42,392 nt of DNA from the IMG/VR virus record IMGVR_UViG_3300028388_002856, positions 1 to 42,392 of that record; one strand, 5' to 3'. Made by a program: the position numbers and the translations under genes. The notes below the pieces were generated by a model. That model worked only from the letters and a program-made list of their open reading frames with translations, was not told the DNA's origin and searched no databases. Of this stretch, positions 1 to 8,690 are shown piece after piece (the stretch's first letter is position 1; every line of letters begins with the position of its first letter). Origin of the DNA: a virus.

Positions 1-180
1 AGAATACAATACAAATATCTTATTGTAAATTATTCGGTAACGCTCCTGGATCTCTGCCAAAACACCGTCTAGGGTATCTTCTGTAGCAAAAGTACAGAAT
101 AGTTTGTTACTCATATCGTCGTTTAAAAATATAGGCTCGAGATCATAATCGAACCTAGTCAGTATAACATCATTCGTCAT
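1..180 (-). CDS. Hypothetical protein, N-terminal fragment (runs off window)
   Basis: An open frame starts with ATG at 180 and stays open for 60 codons to the window edge, so the stop codon lies outside. The visible N-terminus begins MTNDVILTRFDYDLEPIFLN and is acidic, with no signal peptide or membrane segment. I do not recognise the family. It lies 16 bases downstream of the DNA polymerase gene on the same strand, so it is probably co-transcribed with it. An AT-rich TATTTATA motif (182-189) sits one base before the ATG, and no Shine-Dalgarno sequence is present. The gene is supported by its codon continuity, same-strand packing and clean ATG, not by homology. Confidence 0.6.
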   Translation of the reverse strand, partial: MTNDVILTRFDYDLEPIFLNDDMSNKLFCTFATEDTLDGVLAEIQERYRIIYNKIFVLYS

Positions 181-196
181 ATATAAATATGTCTTA

Positions 197-1525
197 CTAG
201 TCTAAAACTAAATCTTTAGAATATTTAAATTTAATTGGGTATTTACCCCCAAATTCCATTATTTTTTGTATATCTTCTAATGTTTCTTTACCTTCTTCTT
301 TAGAAAAATCAAATAAAATTGCATCATATGTATAAAGTGCTATTTTAGTCTTTTTATCTTTTAGGTATCTTAATACATCTTTCAAGATAAGAATATTTCT
401 TGAGGTCTCTAAAGATTGCATCATATAGTTCATTAATTTCTGAGGATGCATGTCTTTTAAATCTTTGGTGAACGGTTTATTTGATAGGGGAGCATAAACT
501 ACTCCGTTTTCTTCAAAAGATTTCCATAATCCGTTAATATATTCCTGAATATCTTCAAATATTTTTAGAAATGCATGCTGTTCAGGTATTTTTCCGTAAA
601 TTGCCTGAAAATTAATCTGTTTTGCTTGAGCATATTCTTCTTCTGTCACTTCTTCTTTTTCAAAGTACAGTTTAGCTAACTGTTTATGTGCAGATTCAGA
701 AGTTAAGGGGTAGTCAATCTGATCACAAAGTAAACGCAAGTGATACCCATCAAAGTCAAGCTCAACAAAATAGTCGTTCTGAGGTCTGAAGCATTTTCTA
801 TGTTCGATTGTCTTAGGAATCGCAGCGTAATTAACGCTGTTAAAAGCATTAGTAGGTCTAGAAGTAGCATTATATAAGTTGTAATATGAATATGTTATGT
901 TATCGACAATATTAAACCTTGGGTTACGGGGACTAAACATTTTGTTGAACGCCTCGTAGTGAATTCCAAGCCCAGACTGTTCAATCAAAAAGAAAACGTT
1001 AGTAGCGGTTTTATTATAGAAGTCAAAACCATGAGGAATTTCTAACTCTATTTTATCTTTTACACTCTCGTAGACTTTTTCACAAGATTCATATAGCTTA
1101 CTAATCGGTATCAATTGATTAATATTACTGAATCCGTTAAATTTATTGTAGAAGAAATTAAGAGTATTATTCTCTCTTGAGTATTCCAGCTTATCGTAAA
1201 AAGTCATAGAGTATAGTAAAGATATATCTATGGCTTTCTGTAAATTAAAGTGGTAGAGAAGGTTTTTCTTATCTAATGTATATAGTTTATCGGTTGACGA
1301 GAGGACCTCGTATACACGTTCTTTTGTAACGTTAATACCTTCATCGTGATTAATAGGAATAATATATCCGGTATCACCTTTTATAGGTCGGATATAAACC
1401 GCAACCGTTGAAGTAAGTTTAGGATGATACATACTATTAGACGATATAACGTCTACGTACAGTCCTAACTTTCCTAATGATTGTAATTGAGAGAGTTTAC
1501 TCTCCTGTTCAACTATATAAAACAC
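197..1525 (-). CDS. Compact family A DNA polymerase
   Basis: This 442-residue protein has the three palm motifs of family A (Pol I-like) polymerases. Motif A is around D257 (LDFDGYHLRLLC, compare DYSQIELR). Motif B is at 302-311 (KQINFQAIYG, with the O-helix Lys, Phe and Tyr-Gly). Motif C is around D401 (YTYDAILFDF, in place of the usual VHDE). The first 110 residues resemble a worn 3'-5' exonuclease domain (DV near residue 25), but I cannot place a full set of exonuclease acids. It is shorter than the roughly 600 residues common for phage family A polymerases. The start is GTG at 1525, with no Shine-Dalgarno sequence. It would replicate the phage genome. Its position directly after tail genes, without other replication genes in view, is unusual. 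Family assignment is firm; the exonuclease remark is tentative. Confidence 0.88.
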   Translation of the reverse strand: MFYIVEQESKLSQLQSLGKLGLYVDVISSNSMYHPKLTSTVAVYIRPIKGDTGYIIPINHDEGINVTKERVYEVLSSTDKLYTLDKKNLLYHFNLQKAIDISLLYSMTFYDKLEYSRENNTLNFFYNKFNGFSNINQLIPISKLYESCEKVYESVKDKIELEIPHGFDFYNKTATNVFFLIEQSGLGIHYEAFNKMFSPRNPRFNIVDNITYSYYNLYNATSRPTNAFNSVNYAAIPKTIEHRKCFRPQNDYFVELDFDGYHLRLLCDQIDYPLTSESAHKQLAKLYFEKEEVTEEEYAQAKQINFQAIYGKIPEQHAFLKIFEDIQEYINGLWKSFEENGVVYAPLSNKPFTKDLKDMHPQKLMNYMMQSLETSRNILILKDVLRYLKDKKTKIALYTYDAILFDFSKEEGKETLEDIQKIMEFGGKYPIKFKYSKDLVLD

Positions 1526-1562
1526 TTATAAATAACCTTTGTAATAAAATAAGATAAATTTC

Positions 1563-2066
1563 TTATTCTACAAACTCTGAGTAATCTTTGAAGAAATTTG
1601 TAATACCGGGAATAGACTTTTCAAGTTTAGAAACTGTTTCTTTATTTCTATGAGCTGCTCCAAAATATGGATAGCCGTTTACTACCTTGTCCTCAGCTGG
1701 ACCACTAACAATCCAGTCAACCACTGCTCCTCTATATAACGGTTGAGGTAAAAGTTTGTCATACCTTTCTTTAGAGACCTCTATAATTTTACGGTTAGAT
1801 GTCTTTTGTAAAATGTATCTTTTAAAAGTTCCTTTCTCTCTTTGAGAATTACTTACTTCAATAATTTGCTCAACAAATAAATTTTCTTTAGGCTTAGATT
1901 TCTGTATAGGGAATATCTCTTTAGAATTACTATCAATAACTTTACCTGTAAAGTATTTATTTTCAAAAGTAATTACATACCATCCTCTATACTCTTTTCC
2001 ATCAAGGGTGTATTCCTTTCCAGGAGTATGTCTAGGTTCACTATATTTGGATCTTGGTATCGGCAT
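1563..2066 (-). CDS. Hypothetical protein, probable virion or baseplate associated
   Basis: A 167-residue basic/acidic soluble protein beginning MPIPRSKYSEPRHTPGKEYT. It has no membrane segment, signal peptide or motif I can name. The N-terminal third is rich in Tyr, Gly and Thr with short beta-strand-like stretches; the C-terminal 40 residues look helical. Its ATG overlaps the stop codon of the hub-like gene (TAATG at 2064-2068), so it is translationally coupled to the tail module and probably a small baseplate, spike or tail-completion protein. That role is inferred from position only. Confidence 0.6.
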   Translation of the reverse strand: MPIPRSKYSEPRHTPGKEYTLDGKEYRGWYVITFENKYFTGKVIDSNSKEIFPIQKSKPKENLFVEQIIEVSNSQREKGTFKRYILQKTSNRKIIEVSKERYDKLLPQPLYRGAVVDWIVSGPAEDKVVNGYPYFGAAHRNKETVSKLEKSIPGITNFFKDYSEFVE

Positions 2067-4150
2067 TATATTGGTACAAAGTAAGCTTTAATTTCTGTAA
2101 CCCATTGTCCATTTACTATTCTATGATCTAATCCTCGGATCATAAAAGCTGTTCTTCCTCTATACCTCTCTGGTAGAAAGAATTCGTTGACTTTAAAAGA
2201 CTGGAGTACTTTTATTCCGCTAATACCTTTGACTGTAAAGTTAAGTACGAATGGAATTAGTCCGGGATAATTTGTTTGTGCTGATTCTGTAATTTCTTTA
2301 AGTTCTTCTCGAGTAATAAATTTATGAATATTTCTATACCCGTTAAATTTCTCCCTATCGTACGATATATAGAATATATTACTAGAAGAAACTTCTTCAA
2401 AAAATTTCTCATATTCTACTTTCCAATCCTCAACATTTTTAGTTCTATCTGCATCTTTAGTCTTAGTAGTCCCTATTCTAATTTCTTCTACGTGTCTAGA
2501 TTTTAGACCCTCGTTCCAACTCTGTAGATTTATAATATTTTCAAGAGATGCAGCTTCTGGTATTCTAGTAGCTGCTATTGCTATCATATTAGATATATCT
2601 TCACTTAAATCAGAAGTTACCTGTACGTTTTGAACTTCACTTTTAAGTCCTACTAAATCAAAAAATGCTTTAGGATTACCGTCGTCACCGATCTCAAAAC
2701 TATCATTAGAAGGTATGACTGAAGTATCAACTATGTGGTACTTGTCTGTATCGTCATCGTAGGCAATAAAAAACGAATTTATTGCACCTAAATTATTTTG
2801 AATCTCAATTAATATACTTTCAACTAAAGTAAAAACACTGTTATTAGTAATATTTTGAGATTGGGATAATGTGGTAAAAACCTGTTTAATTAAGGTAGTA
2901 TTAACAAATATATTTAGCAGATCTGTATCCTCTAGGTCCGTATTTTGTTGTGCAAGGCCTATATTATATTTAGTTTTACCTTTTTTAGGGAGTACACATA
3001 CACTTGGGTCTACTCCAATATGGTTAGTAAAAGTAGTGAACGGTTGAGTAGTCTCCTCACTAGTTTCAAATTCTAGTAAGTTGATATTATTTTCATCATA
3101 TATAAATCCTCCTACGTTAATTAGGTTAAGAAAATCTCTTAGCCTAATGTACCTAACCCATGAAGAATTATTAGAAGTACCGCCTAAATTTCCTGCAATT
3201 ATTCTAAAATTAGAAAATATACTTTCAAAATCTGGTAATACTTTTTTCAGTTCATCTTTTACTTTTTGAAGGTATTCCGGTATAACATTACCGGAAGGTA
3301 GATTACTATAAAAAGATTCTATTGGAGTAGTTTCAATAACTTCTAAAGCTTTAACTATATTAGAGCTAAAATTATTAGCGTTATATTCTGGGCTGTCTAT
3401 ATCGTCGTTAGTACTAGTAGTGGGGGCATTTTCGTTTAAAATACTAGATATAACCTCTCCGTTAGATACTACATCGACTGTACATAAGTAGTTACTGCCG
3501 TTATAAGTCCAAGAAAAATTACTTATACGTCCAAATAGACCATCGTAGTTAAAATCGTTTTCTTCTCTAAGCTCAAGAATACGATTTTTAATAGTAGGTA
3601 TAGTCTGTTTAGTAGAGAAGTCATCTAAATTGTAATACGTAATATTTGAGTCAATTTCACCTTCATTTGAGACTTTTACTGAATGTCCCCATTCTAGTAA
3701 AAGCCAATGTCCTGGTCTAAGGTATAGCTGTTCTAAAATTGAAAAATCATCAGGTGAATTTACTGCAAAGGTGACGTTAGCCAATCTTAATGTACCGTAT
3801 TCACCTTTAGTTATAACTTCAAAGTTAGTAACCCCGGGTGTAGGTACGTAACCATACTCTGAAGATTCTGTATAAGAACTACGTTCAGGATCTTCTATTG
3901 GTGTAAATCCTTTATCTTTAGTAGCAATACCCTTAAATAATTGGTACTGTTTGGAAGCCTCCGGTGAATTATCTATATCTACAGCTGATGTTATTCTAAC
4001 CCACCCGGTATTAGATGTAAGGTAGGTAACATCATCAGGTGTTCTTTCTACTCGCTTACTAATAATTTCTTTTCTCTTATTAAGCTGAGTAACTACACCT
4101 GGAATAACTGGTTGCCCGTAAATGTTAGTTTTAACAAAATTTAACGACAT
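2066..4150 (-). CDS. Baseplate hub-like structural protein
   Basis: A 694-residue soluble protein rich in Ser, Thr, Asn and beta-strand-like segments. A region at about 121-160 (VTFAVNSPDDFSILEQLYLR, then PGHWLLLEWGHS) and the C-terminal stretch with an LPERYRGRTAF segment look like phage baseplate hub proteins of the gp27/VgrG structural class, though no diagnostic motif proves it. The better argument is order: tape measure, tube initiator, LysM protein, then this gene, which is where contractile-tail modules place the hub. The ATG overlaps the stop codon of the LysM gene (TAATG at 4148-4152). There is no visible lysozyme or peptidase motif. An alternative is another large baseplate component. 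Confidence 0.6.
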   Translation of the reverse strand: MSLNFVKTNIYGQPVIPGVVTQLNKRKEIISKRVERTPDDVTYLTSNTGWVRITSAVDIDNSPEASKQYQLFKGIATKDKGFTPIEDPERSSYTESSEYGYVPTPGVTNFEVITKGEYGTLRLANVTFAVNSPDDFSILEQLYLRPGHWLLLEWGHSVKVSNEGEIDSNITYYNLDDFSTKQTIPTIKNRILELREENDFNYDGLFGRISNFSWTYNGSNYLCTVDVVSNGEVISSILNENAPTTSTNDDIDSPEYNANNFSSNIVKALEVIETTPIESFYSNLPSGNVIPEYLQKVKDELKKVLPDFESIFSNFRIIAGNLGGTSNNSSWVRYIRLRDFLNLINVGGFIYDENNINLLEFETSEETTQPFTTFTNHIGVDPSVCVLPKKGKTKYNIGLAQQNTDLEDTDLLNIFVNTTLIKQVFTTLSQSQNITNNSVFTLVESILIEIQNNLGAINSFFIAYDDDTDKYHIVDTSVIPSNDSFEIGDDGNPKAFFDLVGLKSEVQNVQVTSDLSEDISNMIAIAATRIPEAASLENIINLQSWNEGLKSRHVEEIRIGTTKTKDADRTKNVEDWKVEYEKFFEEVSSSNIFYISYDREKFNGYRNIHKFITREELKEITESAQTNYPGLIPFVLNFTVKGISGIKVLQSFKVNEFFLPERYRGRTAFMIRGLDHRIVNGQWVTEIKAYFVPI

Positions 4151-4455
4151 TATAACCTTGCATTAACTCGTTCGTAAAGTTCAATTGCCCGAGCTTTATC
4201 TCCAGGAATTCTTATCTGAATGCCCGGTTCAATAGCAAGGGATGCTTTATTTTGAATATTAGCTGATGCTATTACCCACCATAGTTTACTATCTCCATAA
4301 AAATCTAATGCAAGAGTATCGTACCTATCTCCTGCAGAAGAAAGCACATAAAAATCATCAGCTGTAGGAGGAACAGTAGGGTATATAGGATTAGTGTAAT
4401 ATTCTTTCCCGTTCTCTGCTCTAAATTTTTTTATATTTTTATATCTACTTGCCAT
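4150..4455 (-). CDS. LysM-like baseplate protein (gp53-type)
   Basis: A 101-residue protein whose second half (about residues 36-90) has the LysM-type pattern found in T4 gp53 and in small baseplate proteins of contractile tails: YVLSSAGDRYDTLALDFYGD, then a WWVIA turn, then a Pro-Gly-x-x-I-R-I-P end strand. In those systems the domain lets the protein clamp the hub to the tube initiator or wedge, rather than bind peptidoglycan directly. It sits between the tube initiator/cap gene and the hub-like gene, as in many myophage and tailocin clusters. Length fits the family. The start is ATG at 4455, in an A/T-rich leader. Confidence 0.75.
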   Translation of the reverse strand: MASRYKNIKKFRAENGKEYYTNPIYPTVPPTADDFYVLSSAGDRYDTLALDFYGDSKLWWVIASANIQNKASLAIEPGIQIRIPGDKARAIELYERVNARL

Positions 4456-4466
4456 ATATTAATGTA

Positions 4467-5765
4467 TTAACCGCTACCCAGTATATCACGTCCGGGATTA
4501 TTTAGTAATTTATCTAAATTTTGCTGCTTCTGTTCATCAGTTGTATCATTAGCAGGTGGGTTATCGGCCGGTACAGGGAAAAACTGACTTCTACCTTCTT
4601 CTGGGTTAGTAATATAATGATATAATCCGGTTTGTGGTGTAAATGTATGAATAGGTGTAAAAGCAAAACTACAATTAAGTACATGAGGTAATTCTTGTAC
4701 ATCTAAATCAGTATTTATTCCTGGTGCTTGAGGTGCCCTTTCATCTTTCTTACCTAACCCTATTTCGAACGGATACCTTGGTTCCCAGTTATACGAGACT
4801 GAGGAAAAATACCCGGGGGTATCCGATAGGTAATCTCCTATGTTAAGCCTAACTACTGTACCTCTCATAATACCGTTATCTGAATAGGTAGGTGCAGTAG
4901 TAGAAGCTAAGTACACTAATTTTTTGTAAACCGGTTCTAATTCTAATTTAGTTGCTACTGCTGTTTTAAAGCTAACGTTTATATTCCTATTAAAGTTCTG
5001 ATATGAGTAAAATTGTTCACCTCTACCTATATAACTTATAGGGTTCCAAATACTTGTAAAATTATCGTCAAAGGCATCTAAAAATGCTCTTAAATGAATA
5101 TAGGTATTATTTTGTTCACCTGGTGTTAAAATTTCAAAAAAGAACTTTATATAGTCGTCAGCACGGTCTTTAGGCTGAGTCCCTTTATATGGACCTGTAA
5201 AGTTAACTTTATCTGCACCGGTAAAAGATCCGAATGGAGTTTTATAATAATCCTCCCGACCGTATTTTATTCGTACTTTACCAGGTTCTCCTATTCTTTT
5301 AGTAGTATCAGATAATGTATTGAAGAAAGCTGGTTTATTACCGAATAGTACTCCTTTAGTAAAGTGTGTTCCTGTACCTGATAAAGGAACCTGTGCTAAT
5401 GTAGATGCTAATGTGCCTAAAGTATCTCGAACAGCGGCACCTCTATCTACATCTGCTAATGCTTTAACCTTGTCTAATATAGTACCTTTAACAGTATACG
5501 ACTGGTCAACAGCTAAATTTAATGTTGTATTATTTATAAGGTGCTGGACGCCTTCCCGGCGAGTGAATAGTTTAGATATACGAGTTAGATCATCTGCACG
5601 TCTTTGTACTTCCGATAAAGAGTTCGGGTTATTAAAGTTTTCATTAGGAATACCTTTAGTAACTAATGGCGGTTTACCGGGATGTCCGGCACCCATATTA
5701 GGTTGAAAGGTGAGTTTGTTTAGCTCGGTTGCTCCTTCTTCGTATTTTTTTCTTATGATTGACAT
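4467..5765 (-). CDS. Tail tube initiator or baseplate tube protein (gp48/gp54-like)
   Basis: A 432-residue structural protein. The region at about 200-375 looks like a tube-type fold: an alternating beta pattern with NVSFKTAVATKLELEPVYKK near 262, the STTAPTYSDNG turn, then RGTVVRLNIGDYL and a YNWEPRYPFEIG segment. Such segments occur in baseplate proteins that start the tail tube. The first 150 residues are basic and low in hydrophobic residues; the last 50 are rich in Asn, Asp, Pro and Gln and probably disordered. It lies between the tape measure gene and the LysM gene, the expected site for T4 gp48/gp54 equivalents. Function is inferred from fold pattern and order. Confidence 0.6.
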   Translation of the reverse strand: MSIIRKKYEEGATELNKLTFQPNMGAGHPGKPPLVTKGIPNENFNNPNSLSEVQRRADDLTRISKLFTRREGVQHLINNTTLNLAVDQSYTVKGTILDKVKALADVDRGAAVRDTLGTLASTLAQVPLSGTGTHFTKGVLFGNKPAFFNTLSDTTKRIGEPGKVRIKYGREDYYKTPFGSFTGADKVNFTGPYKGTQPKDRADDYIKFFFEILTPGEQNNTYIHLRAFLDAFDDNFTSIWNPISYIGRGEQFYSYQNFNRNINVSFKTAVATKLELEPVYKKLVYLASTTAPTYSDNGIMRGTVVRLNIGDYLSDTPGYFSSVSYNWEPRYPFEIGLGKKDERAPQAPGINTDLDVQELPHVLNCSFAFTPIHTFTPQTGLYHYITNPEEGRSQFFPVPADNPPANDTTDEQKQQNLDKLLNNPGRDILGSG

Positions 5766-5766
5766 A

Positions 5767-8373
5767 CTACTGTCTTGTTGATCCTATTACTAATGATTCT
5801 CCTACCTTTCTACTATCTAAATAGACATGACCTCCTTTTTCAACCACTTGTATTAATCTTTCTAACAATTTATTTGTTTCTTCGCCAAACTTAGTACCAC
5901 CGGCCATTACTAGCGTGTCTTTAGGATTAGCTCTAATAGTAAAGTCATCTACTTCTACCGATGGGTTAATCTTAGTTGTAGATACTAAAGCGCCGTCTTT
6001 AGTTTCAGTTTTTGGATCTGAAAAGTTAATGTTAGCACCGGGTGCAGGCATCTGGTACTGAGCTATTGGTACTGCTTCGCCATTATTAGCCGTTGAAGCC
6101 TTAATATTGGATCCTCTTATTTTTTCAAATTTAGCTAAAGCTTCCATTATAGCTTTCTCTTGACCTCTAAAGCCGTAAGTTTCTTCTATAATCTCTGTTC
6201 CTGCTAAAGGACCTAAAGTTGTAGAAGCACCCAAAAGAACCTTAGTCAATGTTTTTTCATCAACTGCATTTATTTTTTCTGCAAACTTAAGTCTTTCTCT
6301 AGCCTCTAAAATTCTTGCTTTTTCTTCTTCAGATGTGCTTACAGCTATTTCTTTATTAGCTATATCTTGAAGAAGTTTAAAATCTTTATCCGAGAGTTTA
6401 ACATTGTTAATTCTCTTCATTAACATATCCCGCTCAGCCTTAAATTGCTTAGCAGTAGCATTTTCTAGTCTGTGGCCTGGATCTGCTCCTAAGCGTATCA
6501 TTACCCTCTGTAAATAGTGGGTCAAGTCAGATATCCCATCAGCAATTCTTCCCAACGGATCATCAACACCTATAAGCTGTTTTATAAATTCTCCTAAACT
6601 TCTACCAAAATTACTTAATTCGTTTTCTAGTTGTTGAGTTGCTCCAATAGCATCAGCCTGTTGTTTGAGCGTTTTTGCACCTAGTGCCTGCTCTTTCTTA
6701 CCTAAGTCTTCTAATGCCTTAATACGGGCATCTTCTAGTGTAAGATTAAACCCTCTATCCTTATAGCTTTGTACTAACTTAGCTATTTGTTCTTCACGAT
6801 CTAATTCAGCTAAACCAGCTATTCCTGAGTCTTTTTCTAACGCTAATAAAGCTTTTCTATTTTTAATAGCTTCTGCTGCTTCATCTCTTGTCATTCCAAA
6901 AGCACGAGCTAGTGCTTCTTGTTGAGGAAATAACATATTTTCAAACCCTCCGAATGCATCGGCTTGATCGACTAGCTCTCCAGCTAAGCCTACAAGGTTG
7001 TTTGTTAAAGCAAAATAACGCGCTCTTTCTAAATTTAAACTTCTTCCTAAAAGAACTTCTGCATTTACCTCATCGGTAATTGACTGACTAAAGTTTAAAA
7101 GAGAGCTTTGAGTTTTTTCTAACTGTGATAATGTTAATCCAAATCTTCTAGCTTCATAAGCTGCTTTAGCTATTCCGCCAGGATATTGCTGCACTGATAA
7201 GGCTGTAGCTGCGCTAGCAGCTGTTATATCCGAAAGTATATCGGTATACCTTATAGATACATTTGTAGCTTCGTTTAACGCTTCAGTTTGTCCGATTATA
7301 CTCTCTGTAGCACCTGTAAATGACTGGTTAGTAGCGGCGGCAAATCCAAATAAAGAACCGGCTTGTTCGGCAGATAGTCCTAATCTTTGTGTTAATATAC
7401 CTACTGTTTGAATAGTTTGGTCAGATGCAACGGCACTAGACCCTAATGCGGTGCTTAGCCCTATTGCCGCTTTTTCTACATCTTCAAAACTAAATCTGCC
7501 GCTGCTTAATCCGGAAATAGCTACAAGTCTAGAATAAAGAGCTCCTGCTTCTTTTTGTGCAAGATTAAGAGCGTTTTGAAGAGTAGCTGTAGAAGAGGAG
7601 AGCCCTGATAAACCCCTGATTATACCGACTAATAGTGCGTTACCTAGAGTTTGAAGTACCCCTTTAGCTGCTTGTGCGACACCTGCGAAAGCTGCTTGAC
7701 CTATATTTCCAGTCTTTATATAAGTATCAGCAACTTTTTCGGTCATTTTCGTAAGTTCACTGAAGGCTTCCCGTACTATAGGGATTGATTTTACAGCATT
7801 TTCTAATCCCTTAAAAGGGGCTTGGAGCCTACCTAAAGTAGTATATGAACGTCTAAGCTTTTCTGATTCAGATAAAATATCTCCTGTGGTTTCATACTGA
7901 GCTATCATAGAGTCTAAAACTTCTGACTGCAATTCTGATAGACCGTTACTGCTTTTGTTTTCTTTTTCCTTAAGCTTATTAATCCGACCTAATAGAATTT
8001 CTTGATCAGATTGAGTTTTAGCTATAGTTTCAGTAAACTGCTTTCTTTTAGCTACACTTTTAAGATCTTCTCGACTATATTTAGAAAGTTTATTGGCTAA
8101 TGACGCAGAATTTTTAGCTGAGTTTTCAATAATTTTACGCTGTAATGCTTCGTGTCGTGTTGAAGACTCAGTATCTCTTTGTGACTTCCCTTGTTTTTCT
8201 AATTCTCTAGACAGGTCTTTTTGAATCTTAAGAACTTCCTTAAGAATCATACCAAGCTCAGCCCCAGCCTCATTTACGTCTTTTTGTTGCTGTAAGGTCT
8301 TGCTTAACTCTTCAGAGCTTTGAGCACGCTGTTGCTGGTTGCCTTGATTACTATTTTGTGGATCTTCTGCCAT
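5767..8373 (-). CDS. Tail tape measure protein
   Basis: At 868 residues this is the longest gene of the window, as usual for the protein that sets tail length and is ejected with the DNA. The first 190 residues are Gln/Lys/Glu-rich heptad-type coiled coil. A hydrophobic Ala/Gly/Leu segment at about 225-260 (GVLQTLGNALLVGIIRGLSG) looks membrane-active. A long helical Ala-rich middle follows, and the end is a more ordered strand-rich region. The gene sits directly after the gp26-type/chaperone pair and before the tube initiator, the classic tape measure position. The start is ATG at 8373. A TATTTATA motif lies 14 bases before it and a hairpin just upstream of that, so the gene may have its own promoter. 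Confidence 0.85.
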   Translation of the reverse strand: MAEDPQNSNQGNQQQRAQSSEELSKTLQQQKDVNEAGAELGMILKEVLKIQKDLSRELEKQGKSQRDTESSTRHEALQRKIIENSAKNSASLANKLSKYSREDLKSVAKRKQFTETIAKTQSDQEILLGRINKLKEKENKSSNGLSELQSEVLDSMIAQYETTGDILSESEKLRRSYTTLGRLQAPFKGLENAVKSIPIVREAFSELTKMTEKVADTYIKTGNIGQAAFAGVAQAAKGVLQTLGNALLVGIIRGLSGLSSSTATLQNALNLAQKEAGALYSRLVAISGLSSGRFSFEDVEKAAIGLSTALGSSAVASDQTIQTVGILTQRLGLSAEQAGSLFGFAAATNQSFTGATESIIGQTEALNEATNVSIRYTDILSDITAASAATALSVQQYPGGIAKAAYEARRFGLTLSQLEKTQSSLLNFSQSITDEVNAEVLLGRSLNLERARYFALTNNLVGLAGELVDQADAFGGFENMLFPQQEALARAFGMTRDEAAEAIKNRKALLALEKDSGIAGLAELDREEQIAKLVQSYKDRGFNLTLEDARIKALEDLGKKEQALGAKTLKQQADAIGATQQLENELSNFGRSLGEFIKQLIGVDDPLGRIADGISDLTHYLQRVMIRLGADPGHRLENATAKQFKAERDMLMKRINNVKLSDKDFKLLQDIANKEIAVSTSEEEKARILEARERLKFAEKINAVDEKTLTKVLLGASTTLGPLAGTEIIEETYGFRGQEKAIMEALAKFEKIRGSNIKASTANNGEAVPIAQYQMPAPGANINFSDPKTETKDGALVSTTKINPSVEVDDFTIRANPKDTLVMAGGTKFGEETNKLLERLIQVVEKGGHVYLDSRKVGESLVIGSTRQ

Positions 8374-8387
8374 GAATATCTATATAG

Positions 8388-8395
8388 TATAAATA
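8388..8395 (-). promoter_or_regulatory. Possible promoter element TATTTATA ahead of the tape measure gene
   Basis: The coding strand reads TATTTATA 14 bases upstream of the tape measure ATG, immediately after a hairpin that ends the previous gene. Similar motifs precede the sheath and gp26-type genes. The genome is AT-rich, so chance occurrence is a real possibility. Confidence 0.3.
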
Positions 8396-8398
8396 TCG

Positions 8399-8423
8399 AA
8401 GGCCCCTACTTTTTAGAGGCCTT
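8399..8423 (-). terminator. Hairpin at the end of the chaperone frame, possible weak terminator
   Basis: AAGGCC pairs with GGCCTT across a short loop, with one mismatch and three further pairs inside the stem. The stem overlaps the TAG stop of the 8406-8690 frame. On the coding strand it is followed only by CGATATTTATAC, so the U-tract is poor. It may act as a weak terminator or an mRNA-end stabiliser. Confidence 0.35.
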
Positions 8424-8690
8424 TGAACTATATGTAGGATCTATATCAGGTCCTAGAGTTTTTTTAGTAGGTTTAGTATTTGCTTCTTTGGCTTTCTTAT
8501 TCTGCTCTTCGTAGTATTCCTTTATCTCATTAAAAGTATATCTACGTAACCAAATAGGCATATTATAAACTGTATTCCAGTCGTATCCACCCTTACCGTG
8601 AAATACTATTTCGTGTATTTGTTTAAATACCTGGATCCTATGATCCGAAGTCAGGCCAAAAAAAGTTAAGGGTGATAGGAATATCGACAC
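8406..8690 (-). CDS. Overlapping second frame of the tail chaperone pair (gp26-type extension)
   Basis: A 94-codon frame that overlaps the end of the gp26-type gene by 53 bases in the +1 frame. It contains a convincing protein segment (KGGYDWNTVYNMPIWLRRYT followed by a charged helix and a Lys-rich tail). The only start near its head is GTG at 8690, which abuts a GAGGAGGG stretch with no spacing; the next Met is about 43 codons in. A seven-T run at 8664-8658 lies inside the overlap and would join the two frames by a +1 (or -2) shift. The position between tube and tape measure matches tail assembly chaperones, which are commonly made by frameshifting. It may be expressed only as the C-terminal part of a 325-residue fusion. 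Confidence 0.7.
   Translation of the reverse strand: MSIFLSPLTFFGLTSDHRIQVFKQIHEIVFHGKGGYDWNTVYNMPIWLRRYTFNEIKEYYEEQNKKAKEANTKPTKKTLGPDIDPTYSSKASKK

Noticed and set aside
5320-5706. 128-codon plus-strand open frame
   Set aside because: It lies wholly inside the tube-initiator gene on the other strand, has an atypical composition rich in Val, Ser, Leu and Pro, and no family resemblance; all other genes are on the minus strand.
8320-8514. 64-codon plus-strand frame with a hydrophobic stretch
   Set aside because: It crosses the tape measure start, the intergenic hairpin and the chaperone frame on the opposite strand; likely a shadow.
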